Positions 12,999 to 23,420 of a stretch of 64,000 bases of DNA are shown piece after piece (the first letter of the stretch is position 1; each line of letters starts with the position of its first letter). The stretch spans positions 1-64,000 of the forward strand of contig VZRN01000631.1 in assembly GCA_013397935.1 (NCBI GenBank), in the 5' to 3' direction. Under the pieces are notes generated by a model. That model made no database searches, was not told the DNA's origin, and saw only the letters and a list, made by a program, of their open reading frames with translations. The position numbers and the translations under genes were made by a program. Source of the DNA: Dasyornis broadbenti (taxonomy: Eukaryota > Chordata > Aves > Passeriformes > Dasyornithidae).

Positions 12999-15900
12999 TA
13001 CAAGATGAAAATTCTGTGTGATAAATTAAGTTCCCAAATGAAATGGATTAGTAATCAGTGAAATTGCCTGATGTCAGATCTGTTCCAGATTAGAATCCAT
13101 CCTTTTTCCCCACCTGTTCATTAAGCACCAAGTTCAAGGCAACTGCAGTGACTGATTGCACATTAACGAGCTGTTTGTGTGGAAAGGCAGAGTTCAGTCC
13201 CTATCTATACTTACACACTTGTATAAGTATAATTCACCAATAATATATTCAGTATCAATACATAGATACTTCTACCTTGATGTGTGATTTTGGACTTGAG
13301 ACAAAAACAGACACCTCATTAAGTTAAACAATCATATTCAAGGTCAAGGCCAGGAAATGATGCATCTGGAAGAAAATATGTTGCTATCTCCAGGTAAAAA
13401 AGCAGGATAAAGGTATTGCTGTGACACAAAAATACTGAAACACAATTGTGAAGTCAGAAGCCTGAGGGAAGAAAGGCATATTTCACTAGTAAAGGTGAGA
13501 CTCAATATGAAAATGTCTATTTCATCCCCTAAATCGAGTCATGCAGAGGCCCCATTGAATACCAGTCCTGCAAAAAGCAAAGGAAACACAGAGTATTTAA
13601 AACTGAGTATTTTTCAGTTCCACACACGTTCAGAGAGGTACTGAAGGACAAGCATTTCAAACTCTTACAAATTTGTTAAAAAGACTCTGGTAATTCACTC
13701 CCTGAAAACACCTCTGCCTCTTAAAGCAACCAGGAGGCCGTCCCCTCCACGCACCTTCGCTCAGCTGACCCTGCACACTGTGCCAAGGAAGCTGAGGAAT
13801 TTGTGCTTGCCAAACCAGCACTCCCAGCTGAGGCAACTCACTGCAGACAGGTAGATGGTTTCCTGTAGAGGAAACTTCTTCTTGAGCAATGTGAGGCTCA
13901 GTAACTAAATTCCAGCATCAGAGATGAGTAAAAATGGGACACGAAGAGTTGTTTACTTATTTTAGTCACCAACTCTTTTCTGTTTTTATCAGAGGAAGAT
14001 TTTACTTCACAATTGTTTTCTCATACGGAAAAAGTATTACCTTTAAAAATTGAGAGTTTCTCCCCCAAATTTGTATTAGAAATGATTCCAGCACTCAAGT
14101 ACATTTTTAAGGGAGACACCTAGCTGCTAACTGTAGCCACTCTCTAATTGCAAACTTAGAAGCAATACTACAGACTTCTTACCAGAAATACCTCATTGAA
14201 TAGAATGGAACATCTTCCTTTTTCCTGAAGATTAAAGGTTTCTGTTCTCAGTACCATACTTTTGTACTGATACCGAGAATATTTTTCAAAGATAAGAAGA
14301 AATATAATCTCTTCTAGTGTTCTGCAAGTTGTTATCCTCCTCCTCCCTATCAGATAAAAATAAGGAGAATCCTTTTTTCCCCCTGACATAATGGTTTCCC
14401 CTTGATCTTGGTCCTAGTAAAAACTGCCTCACAAGTATATTAGTACATTAGTACATGCCTCCTTATCTTATAACTGGAGAGTATGATTTATTAACAGGTA
14501 GGAAGAGAATAAATACCTGAGGGTCAGTCGCGATGAACTGCTGCTTAAGGTATATGAGGTACACAGACATCCACGTTACCCCCCACTCCCAAAATACCAC
14601 TCCTGTACCTACTTCAGAGAGTTACTGCATATGACATAAATAGCGACACAGTTTTGCTTATTAAAAATGCAGAGGAAACGCAGTCTTTACTGTTTAGTTA
14701 GTACTATAAATATTGAAGAAATTGTTTTTCAAACTTTACTGAGGCTTTTACTGCTTATTTCTGTATTTGGGATAGCCAGAGGGACTAAACAACCCCCATC
14801 TCCCCTCCCCTAGACACAGACACACCACACGCCCTCTGAGCTCCGTTCTGATGAGTTATTCGGATGTTGGCTAATTGTGGTTATCTGGCTTCCAAGTGCT
14901 TGAAGCACTTCTGGCATCAGGATGAAGTGACATCCAGGAACATTTAATCTGTTAAAAAGGCCAGTCAGCACAGATTTATGCAGTAAGTACATGCCTCAAG
15001 GAGAGCCTGTTTACATTCTTAGAGTGTAACAACAAAGCAGAGGAGGATATAGGAGTAAGAATAAGATTTTCATACAAGTCTTACCTGAATCCTTAAAAAA
15101 ACTGCATGAAGGAAATGGCATAACAGGACACCTTAAGCAAAACATCAAGATAAACTAATACCTGTCTACAATGCAATCAGTAGTAAGGAAGTTGTAGGAA
15201 ACCATTCTGTAAGGAAAAGACATTTACGGAGCAGATAATTGATATCAATTTTAGCAAAATGGCATTTCAGCTCCTTTCTTTCTCACAATACATCTCAGTT
15301 CCTCACTCTAGTCTTGAATGATTTCAAAAAGGCTGTTTTGATGTGGTTCTTTTGACAATGAGCAAAGGCACAAACTTATTATATGTATAATATTTTTGGA
15401 AAGTAAGCAACATTCAGTTTGTCTGTTAAAAGTCTAGGAGAAAAAGGGATCCTTGTGCAGCAGGGCTGATAAATGATATCCTGATATTTAACTACATAAG
15501 ATCACCATTTATATTCATTTATGTCTCATGTCCTCCTCACAGTCTCAAGAATACACTTCTTTTTGCCAATATGTTTGTATCCAAATCTGGAGACAATTTA
15601 AACCACCTGGAACCCTTCCACAGCCTCAGAATTTGCAGGACCATTCCCTTTACTTTAGGCAATAGTTAGTTGTTCACATAAGTCAATGTAAACATTCAAC
15701 CTGTAATTATCTTCCTGCAGCTTTAATTTGGATATGACTTGCTGTATTTTAAACTATTTCTTACAGGAGACAGTTAATGGAATTTCTAAATTCAGAGAGA
15801 AAGTCTCAGGAGGGTCCCTTCCTACGTACCTAATCCAGGGCTTGCAACAGAGAGGCGGGAGTCAGTTGTTAACATTTGGGGTAGACAAAAGACATCAAGT

Positions 15901-18385
15901 ATAAACAGAACTTGCACAGATTTACCTCCAAAAAACCCATCTCCTATTCCATATTCAATAGGCTGAATTTTACTCAACTTACACAGAGAAGCTGGTACTG
16001 TGACTACTTACTGCTTTATGTCTTTGAGGCTTGGACAACTTCAGTTGCAAAAGGAAAAACAATGGCGCTCTTTGCAAAAGCATCATATGGTGCAGAAACA
16101 TGGGTTTAGATAACATCTAAGAGACACTGCAATTTCACTGAAACTGATTTAAAAAGAATCTCAGCACAGTAGATGTTTTGCATAAATAATATGGATCCTG
16201 AACCAAAACACCTTCCCCATATAGCTTTCCAGCCATCCTCCAGTTTGAAAGACGAACAGAAAAAAAGTAACACTGAAACCATGAGCAAATCAAAGGCTTT
16301 GACTTAATTACTGCACTGACATATAGAGAGCATTTGGTTTTTCCAAAGTTACTGCAGGTTAGTATTTTAATCTAAACTTATTAATATCTCATAATAGTTA
16401 ATATATTATGCCCTTTAGGAACTGGAGAAGGTTACAAAAGAATGTTGGAACAATCTCAAAAATCCACCTGAACCAATGCCCTAGCCCTAGAACTGCTGCT
16501 TTGTGTCAGGCAGATACACCAAAGTATCACTCTATAAATACGTCCCTTTCAATAAGCAGCTTTGCCAACATCTAATCAGAATCTTCCATTAAGCCCAAAT
16601 TCAATTTACAGAAGACAACAGCAGAAACTACTACTTTTATGCCAAAAGCTTTCCAGATACTTTCAGAGTGTTATGTCCCTCTTAAGGTCTTTCAACCTCA
16701 GTCTGGTTTGCTTTGAGTGGTCTTTAAACCTTTTTTTAAAAATCGCATATTAATATGTGTTGATTTGATTCTTTTTTCTTTTTTTTTTCTCCTCAGAGAG
16801 ATGCATTTCTCACCAGGATGGCAGACAGATAATAACATTGGCAGACTGCAATATAGTTTTTTGGACCTTTCAGGAGAAATAAAAGAGGATTTAAATCAAG
16901 AAAAGCAAAGTATTCCTATTCTAAAGCTAATCCGTAACTAGTTCCAGCCTGTAATTCAAGGGAGACCTATGAACAAAGAGAAGTTAAACATAAATGGAGA
17001 GAAGTATATGCTAACACTGACTTACTTGAAAAGCAATAAAGTAACGAAGTCAGCAAAGGCACTACTGGAAAAATCATCTTAAAAAAGAATGAGGAAAAAA
17101 AATTAAAATATTAAAGCTTTGGAGGCCTTGTCAACACAGTGGGGAGAGGATCATGTTACATGGATGCTACTGTGCTATTTGTAATTTAGGAAGGCTTTCG
17201 TGCATCAGTAAACCAGAAGATTCATTAAAATTTTTTGCATGAGAATACCAGCCTCAGTACTTGGAAGGCAAAAATGAGTTTTGAAATGGCTAAGGATTCC
17301 ACCTGTACTTCACAAAACCCATTAGCAGATGCCCACTGTTAAACTGGGATGTCATACAGAGAGAAACAACAAACAGTCCAAGAGAATCTGTTCACTACCC
17401 TCGACACTGTGTGAGCAAACATTCCTGTGCTCTTTACAGACATGAACCAGTAGCTCCACATAGCATTTTCCTCTGACAAGCAAGCGCATCAATTTTGGCA
17501 ATTACAGCCCTGGGAACCTCTGAACTTTACTCCATCACAGAGAAGACTGCAGTACGTTTCCTTCCAAGAAATGAGTACCACCAAAATTAGTTCTTGAGAA
17601 TTAATTAATGCCACTCAAATACTAGGGGGAAAATATTTCCAGCCTCAGAACATACAAACCACGCACTCTTTTTGGAGTGGGGAGTGCAGGCAAGATTTGG
17701 CTGGGGACATGTGCATAGGGGTAAACCTTCCCATCATTTTTTGCCAAAAAAAGGAACTAGCTTACTATAACCCAATACACAAATGAAATAATTGCACAAG
17801 CATATCCTTCTTTTTGTCACAAGATGCTACACACAGTTCTTTACCTTGGCTGCACACCTGGAGGCATGGTCACTGAGAGAAGAGGTACTAAAACACAGCT
17901 CTGCAGGTCACGGCCAAAAATTTGAAAAACACAATCTCCGGATCAAAAAGCAAATATGAAAACCACATAAAACAAATTCTGTTTTCTTATCACCTTGTTG
18001 TTAAGGTTTTCACATTACCTAGCCCACAAGTGGCTTGATTTATAAAAGCAGACTGGAATGTACTGCATTAGCTTAGAATCAAAAGTGAGCCTTCTACAAC
18101 AGGAAGTGTGAAGTCTCAGCTGACCAAGTTAAGTCCAAAGATGGACAAGAGATCACGAATGTTTTCATGGCAACCATGCTACAGAAGTTTCACAATAATC
18201 CCTGCCACTGTAAGCGCACACAGGATGAACAGATGCAACATGAAGGAATTACGGAAAAAGACGTATTTTCCAACAGATTTCCCCAGGATGCACAAGTTTT
18301 AGGCAACTTTTCAGAGTTCACACTTGTACCGTGGGGCTATAAAGGATTTTCAAGACATAACTATATAAAATATTTAACCACCTAC

Positions 18386-18493
18386 CAGCATTAACGATAG
18401 CATCCACCTCAAGCAGCGTAATGTCACCTCTATAGAGAGAAACCTTCTCACTCAGACTTTTCTTCCCTTGCAGATCTTCTTTAGCGTTTTCAC
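18386..18493 (-). CDS. MACROD2: MACROD2 exon 3 (start of macro domain)
   Basis: This 108-nt exon has an acceptor with a pyrimidine-rich lead (TTGGTTTGTAG before 18493) and a donor GTAGGT after 18386, phase 1 at both ends. It encodes residues 55-90 of the joined protein: a short linker (ENAKEDLQGKK), then SLSEKVSLYRGDITLLEVD and AIVNA. The GDIT motif is the first beta-strand/loop of the macro fold; in the family its Asp-Ile pair (78-79 in human numbering) contacts the adenine of ADP-ribose. The exon ends just before the Ala-Asn of the VNAAN motif, so Asn92 and Asp102, needed for hydrolysis of ADP-ribose esters, would be in the next exon, beyond the left edge. The best alternative, the paralogue MACROD1, is excluded by exons 1 and 2, which are MACROD2-specific. 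Confidence 0.97.
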
Positions 18494-19711
18494 CTACAAA
18501 CCAAGAAAGCAGAAAAAAATCAGGTGACAAGCGTGGGTCTGAGGTCATTATTTACAAGCCCTGAGCAGGCAGCAGTCCAGAGACACTACTGCTGTCAGAC
18601 TGCAGCATCTTTCGGTTTCACCTCGAGAGGGCACCGGTAGCCCACAGAGACACCAGCACTGCCCTAACATCACACTACTTGCTTGTTACTCGTTTCCAAA
18701 CACAAGCTCATAGGAAGCACTAAATCCTTACCCACATACCATTTGATTACGAAACTGTAGAAGCATATATTTTTTGAAGTGAGATCCATCAAATAATTTT
18801 ACTTTGTAATCACAAGGGTGCAAATTGCAACAAACTGAGGAATTAAGATAACCTTCCTACTAGCGTAGTAATTTCTCCAATCCAGAATTATACCCAATGA
18901 GTACAAAAATACATGAGCACACCATTTGCCAACAGCCCCAAAATTCAGAAAGACTTGTGAAGACATGTAGCCAGAAGAAAACCCTGAAAAAAAAAACCAT
19001 GCAAATTTTAAACTTAGAGCTTTGTCACCTTAAATTGCTCAGCTAGGAGGAGGCAGGTGGTGAAGACAACATACACTAGCTTGCAACAGATTTGTTACTA
19101 AATAATGTCACCATAAGTCCTTATTCCTGTAAACTCTTGAGATTTTGCCACCAAATCATTTCATTTACATCCTATTCGGTCTATAGAACAGTTCAGTTAC
19201 CTCAAACCCTTGCACAAACATATTGCCCAAAACTTCACCAAGTTAGACATGCAAATCACCAGCAACAAACTGAGAAGAGAAGATTATTAAACTCACTTTT
19301 ACTATTACTCTTTTAACATCATTTCCAACACAAGTCTCAAGAAGCTTGAGTTCATCTATTGGTCAGAAACAGAAGTCATTCGCTGAAGTAACAAAGTGGG
19401 AATCAATTCCAAATCTTCAAAACAAGTGATGTTTGTTGATAAGCAAAAGAGTCCTCAAAATTTAGTGAGAGGGTAGAAGCAGTCCAAACAAATTTGCCCC
19501 TTTAGTCTTACCCTCCCTTTCCATCAACTCAAGAACACCAACTCTGATGTGTCAACAGTTCCTTGATGAGCACCTGGGAGCACTTCCCCAAGCTCCTGGC
19601 ACTCAGGCCCACGACAGTGAGACAGAGCAGTGGGCTAAGACAGCCACAAGCTCAGACCCTCTGGCCTTGCCTTGACATTCCCAGCCCTCTGGCTGCCAGG
19701 TGACAGCCTTG

Positions 19712-19719
19712 TGACATCA
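19712..19719 (+). promoter_or_regulatory. CRE-like site TGACATCA upstream of the nested gene
   Basis: TGACATCA lies within the near-palindrome GTGACATCAC, 96 nt upstream of the ATG at 19815. It differs from the cAMP-response element TGACGTCA by one base, consistent with CpG decay. Such sites at about -100 are common in spermatid promoters bound by CREM (established knowledge). The surrounding region is GC-rich without a visible TATA box. Occupancy is not shown. Confidence 0.35.
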
Positions 19720-19814
19720 CAGCTGGTGCCACCACCTTGCACAGACCCCGCGGGCACTGCCTGGCTCAGCTCGGGGTGAGGCTGAGAGATCGCAGCTCCT
19801 CAGGCAGCTCTGCC

Positions 19815-20084
19815 ATGCTCCGCCCGGGGCTCTCCCTGCTCCTGGGGCTCTGCGTGGCCTCGCTGCTCCCCAGCACCCTCAGAGCTCACAGCTGTCCCAG
19901 CAGGAGCAGGGTCCGGTTGGATGTGCCAGCCCAGGACGTGCAGCAGCCGGACGCTGGCACAGGCAGTGTCAGCCTGTGGTCCCTGCAGCTGCACTGCTGC
20001 ACCTTCTTAACCCTGTCCCTGCTGCTCGCCCTGCTTTGCCTCAGGTGCAGCCTCCGCAGAAAAGCCGAGAGGCAGCAGAGACAG
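19815..20084 (+). CDS. Uncharacterised small membrane protein, exon 1 (signal peptide and membrane span)
   Basis: This is the first coding exon of a GC-rich locus lying antisense inside MACROD2 intron 2. The ATG at 19815 has G at -3 (GCCATG) and is the first ATG of an open frame. The 90 codons end exactly at a donor, AGACAG then GTGAGG, in phase 0. Residues 1-24 (MLRPGLSLLLGLCVASLLPS then TLRA) look like a cleavable signal peptide. Residues 25-52 form a short ectodomain with one Cys. Residues about 54-78 are hydrophobic (LQLHCCTFLTLSLLLALLCL) and are followed by CSLRRK, a basic stop-transfer. A type I single-pass topology is inferred. I recognise no family. GC content is far above the surrounding intron. 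It could be a lineage-specific or fast-evolving gene; expression is untested. Confidence 0.55.
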
Positions 20085-20173
20085 GTGAGGAATGGGGGCC
20101 AGGCTGGTGCGGTGGTGCCAGGGGGCCGGGAGCTGCAACGTGTAGGATGAGGACTGAGAGCCCCTGTGCACAG

Positions 20174-20242
20174 GAAAGCCTGGGCGGGCACCAAGGCTCC
20201 TCTGCCTCTGCCCCAGCCCCATGCCCGAGCCCAGAGGCAGAG
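20174..20242 (+). CDS. Uncharacterised small membrane protein, exon 2 (short linker exon)
   Basis: This putative 69-nt exon has an acceptor CCCCTGTGCACAG before 20174 and a donor AGAG then GTGAGG after 20242. It is phase 0 on both sides, so it can be included or skipped without breaking the frame. It encodes a 23-residue Ser/Ala/Pro-rich piece, ESLGGHQGSSASAPAPCPSP then EAE, in the predicted cytoplasmic tail. Flanking introns would be only 89 and 206 nt. The acceptor pyrimidine tract is weak; the better-looking acceptor at 20215-20216 would give 26 nt and shift the frame. Skipping gives a 164-residue protein, inclusion gives 187. Confidence 0.4.
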
Positions 20243-20448
20243 GTGAGGCTCAGCCCCTTCCTCGAAGGAGGAAACAAGGACAGGCTGAGCCACAAGAACA
20301 AGACAGAACCTGCCTGAGGTCTTCTCCACACAACCCGCGGCCTGGGGCAGCCCAGCCAGGCCCGAGCTTCCCCAGGAGAGCCCAAGGGGGCTCAGCCCCT
20401 GCAGCCCCTCTGCCCCTTTCACCGTGCTCCCTGTCCTGTGTCTCCCAG

Positions 20449-20673
20449 GAGAAGGCCTGGGCACGCTCAGCTTGGCCAAGGACCTACTGCCTGGCTGACT
20501 GCTCCCCAGTCAGTGACGAGGTGATCGGCCGGCAGAAGGAAAACTCTGCCTCCATCAAGAGCTACCTGAGGCACGTGCGCCAGCGCTGCCTGCAGGGGAA
20601 CAAGTGCCAGAGAAGAAGGAACAAGAAAGTGTGGAAGGACTTAGATGAGGAGGCAGCACTTTACTCTGACTGA
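20449..20673 (+). CDS. Uncharacterised small membrane protein, exon 3 (basic cytoplasmic tail)
   Basis: The last coding exon starts after a strong acceptor, CCTGTGTCTCCCAG, and runs 74 codons in phase 0 to a TGA at 20671. The region has four cysteines (YCLADC, then RCLQGNKC), a central SIKSYLRHVRQ segment and a strongly basic QRRRNKKVWK, ending in an acidic LDEEAALYSD. The change from Pro/Gly-rich read-through upstream to mixed, balanced composition at the acceptor supports a true exon start. The frame matches exons 1 and 2 exactly. An ATTAAA poly(A) signal lies 66 nt after the stop. No family is recognised; the arrangement (tiny ectodomain, one span, basic tail) resembles small germ-cell membrane proteins only in general form, which is inference. 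Confidence 0.55.
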   Translation, partial: EKAWARSAWPRTYCLADCSPVSDEVIGRQKENSASIKSYLRHVRQRCLQGNKCQRRRNKKVWKDLDEEAALYSD

Positions 20674-20738
20674 GAAAACATCTTCTGGGCAAATGGAGAA
20701 ATATTCTGCAAGATTTCTAATCCAGCTTTTTTATTAGT

Positions 20739-20744
20739 ATTAAA
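20739..20744 (+). terminator. Poly(A) signal ATTAAA of the nested gene
   Basis: ATTAAA is the second most common vertebrate polyadenylation hexamer and lies 66 nt after the stop codon of the nested locus. The sequence becomes AT-rich immediately after the coding exon (TTATTAGTATTAAAATTATT), so the match could be by chance. Its position fits a short 3' UTR. Confidence 0.35.
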
Positions 20745-21414
20745 ATTATTTATTTAGAAAGACATCTTTTATTATTAACTTTAGCCATGCTAACAAGTTA
20801 ACTGTAACTCCTATGAGAAAGTGAAGTCAATGGTCACTAAATCATCTCTGCACGCACACTCACAAATTATCAAGTTGATCCTGGTACATCCTTTCTAAAA
20901 TTTGGGGGTTTAGGCTATTATTGAAGACATACAAGAGTGGAAACACCTGCTCTAGATCCTCCTCTTGTCTCCTCTGCCCCAGCCTCAGTAATATACCACA
21001 CTTGAAAATCTTCACCAGAAACAGTTGATCACTGATGTCCCACTTGCACTTTTTCCTCTCTAGATCCACCCATCATCTTCTACCCTTCTGCCTACGCAAT
21101 TCCGTTTCATTTAGCTCTTCCTACATCATCCTTTGGCCCTTCAGTCGTGTTCGAAACATCTCCAAGTCCACAGAGCCACAGCATGAAGTAGGATGAGGTT
21201 GATTAGCTGAGCTCTTCACACCAAATACAGGAAATAGGCAGTCCTAGCCCCTGGCTTTGCTTACAAGTCCTTCCTGCTCAGCCCAAAGCAAAAGGGCCTT
21301 TACAGCTTACACACAGGTAGAAAAGCACATTAGACTGAGTCAACAAAAACTGCACTTTAAAAGAAAACAGGTAAAGTTCATCTCAACCAAGAGGAAAAGG
21401 GACTGTCAGAACAT

Positions 21415-21430
21415 CTCACTAGAGGGAGCC
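21415..21430 (+). promoter_or_regulatory. CTCF-like motif
   Basis: CTCACTAGAGGGAGCC resembles the CTCF core CCASYAGRKGGCRS with two departures. It lies about 0.7 kb downstream of the nested locus. Binding is not shown. Confidence 0.25.
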
Positions 21431-21634
21431 CCCACCCAGGACATAAATGTACTCTGCTGGTGCAATGAACAAGGATGGCACAAACCTACAGCATTGGAAA
21501 ACTAGCCCTGAAACTCAACCACTGCTCAAATAGCCAGAGTTTTAATGCCTAGTATACTTTAAAGTACATTAATTTTTTTAACAGTTCTCAAGCATCCAAT
21601 TACAGAAACCCCTACAGCAATACCAAAGAGCTTA

Positions 21635-21648
21635 CCACTAGAGGGAGG
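21635..21648 (+). promoter_or_regulatory. CTCF-like motif, second copy
   Basis: CCACTAGAGGGAGG matches the CTCF core consensus at all but one position. It has the same orientation as the motif about 220 bp to the left. Confidence 0.3.
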
Positions 21649-22962
21649 AGAAAATCCCACAGCTGGAAGAGTTTATTATAAAAAAACACTACATTTGCAT
21701 TTTAAAACACCTGTTAATGAAAGAGCAGAGCACACACGATGTAGTAAAAATAGGTACCAAAGCCCCATGGTATGAAGCAATACCTATGGCAAAGTAAGTC
21801 TCTTGCCATTCTATGAGCAAAAGCCAATAAGAGAAGAAACCAAAGAGAGAACAAGTGAGAAGGATTGATGGCAGCGAGGCTCACAGGCTCACACTGTTAT
21901 AACAGAAGTTTGTTAAACAAATCACATGACATTTCTCTTCTCGCTCATAGTAACAAGTAACAGACTGGATTCCAAGGAAAAAAAAAACTGAAAATGGGAG
22001 AGCTTTATCATTTCTAGTCAGCTTTAGAATTCACAGCTGAAGGAAGTAAATTAATGCCAAGTTCAACAGAAATAAGTCTGCCCACTACCTCATCCCTGCT
22101 ACAATAGCTACCAGCAGAGATACATATCCCCACAAGGAATGCTTCTCTAAAGGGATCTGGATAAAGAACCTGAGCAAGAGACAAGAATCAGATCATCCCT
22201 GGACAAAAGCCAGCCTTTTCACTCCTGGAAGAATTCTCAGCAAATACCTGACTGGGACTCTAAATCACTTTTCTTGGGTTGCTGAAAAAACAAAGGAGTA
22301 GAGTGAGCTTTACAAGTACATCTGATCCCAGGGGAATGTGCAGCAACAATTCTGTTACACACTCTGCTTTTTTCCTTCAGTGCCTATCTTTTTTAACTTC
22401 AGGCTTTATTTTCACTAGTTTCCTGTACAGACTAAAAATTATGAACTATTAGCAATTACTAACCTCACACCTAACACAACTTTCCATTCCATTTTTTTCT
22501 GCATAGGCTTACAGAGCGTTAGAAAAGACAGATTGTAAGACCTGTAATACTATGTGTCTGCTTCTACTCCTACTAAGGGTGGATGATTGTACAGGAAAGG
22601 CAATTGCTTATCTAAATCAAGATAAGCATTATTTCCATATGTTCCATCACCAGGGGAAAAGCATTCACAGATGCACTGTAGTACTTCAGATTTGTAGCAC
22701 AGATTTGCTCCATCACTTCTTGGACTTAAACAAGATCAGAACCTGAGCACAAGGAAGAAACATCTGTTGCAGACAAATCACTTTCTACCCAGCCAAAAAT
22801 GCAGCACAACATGCAAGTCAAAAGCACTTGATGAACACCACCACCTTCTCCCCGGCTGCACACTCTGCCAATACGGTCTGTTTCAGCTAATTACCAAGTG
22901 GCATAATTGGATTAGCTGAGGACTACAGCCAAGTACCAAACTCTGGAGGCAAACAGACACCA

Positions 22963-23420
22963 CGAATCACAGAACAGATGAGGTTGGGTGGCACCTCTAG
23001 TGGTCATCAAGTCACCCAGGGCAAGTCATCCAATACCCTGGTCCCAGCTGAATTTAAACGATCTCCAAAGACAGAGATTCCACAACCTCTCTAAGCAACC
23101 ATTACAGTGTTCAGCCAGCCTCACAGTGTGTGGTTTTGTTTATTAATGCTCAGAAAAAAATCTCCTCTTTCAACCTGTGCCTAGTACCTCTTGTCCTGCC
23201 ACTGCATACCACAGAGATAAGTTTGGAGAGAACTCTTTCACACCCTCCACTCTATGTTTATAAACACTGATCAGATCCCAGAGACATTTCTTCTTCAGGC
23301 TAAACCTCAGCTCTCTCAGTCTCTCCAGGCCCAGGAGATGCTCCAGTCCCCTAATCATGTTTTAATCATCTTTGTGGCTCATCTGGTGCATTAACTACAC
23401 TTTCCAGTTCTGCACCACTG
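22963..23420 (-). mobile_element. CR1 LINE 3' fragment (older copy)
   Basis: Begins CGAATCACAGAACAGATGAG and contains GATTCCACAACCTCTCTAAG, CCTCTTGTCCTGCCACTGCA, GATCAGATCCCAGAGACATT and CTCTCTCAGTCTCTCCAGGC, all CR1 signatures in reverse. The subfamily differs from the copies at 123 and 11054. The left end near 22963 is clear; the right end is fuzzy and may extend to about 23500. Confidence 0.88.

Larger units (their letters stand above)
1..18385 (-). other. MACROD2: MACROD2 intron 3 (partial)
   Basis: About 18.4 kb of AT-rich intron downstream of exon 3, continuing past the left edge. It contains two CR1 fragments (123-430 and 11054-11226), a T16 run at 6006-6021, a short perfect hairpin at 12970-12998 and otherwise no structure I can name. 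The open frames here are short, lack family resemblance and are not supported as genes. FLRT3, which is nested in this gene in other vertebrates, is not in this part. Confidence 0.8.

Noticed and set aside
19886..20479. 197-codon minus-strand open frame over the nested locus
   Set aside because: It is the antisense shadow of GC-rich exons and introns, rich in Pro, Gly and Ser. It crosses splice sites that make sense only on the plus strand.
20221..20673. 150-codon plus-strand open frame read as a single exon
   Set aside because: Its first 76 codons are Pro/Ala/Arg-rich intron read-through; the composition changes exactly at the acceptor at 20448, so only the last 74 codons are called coding.
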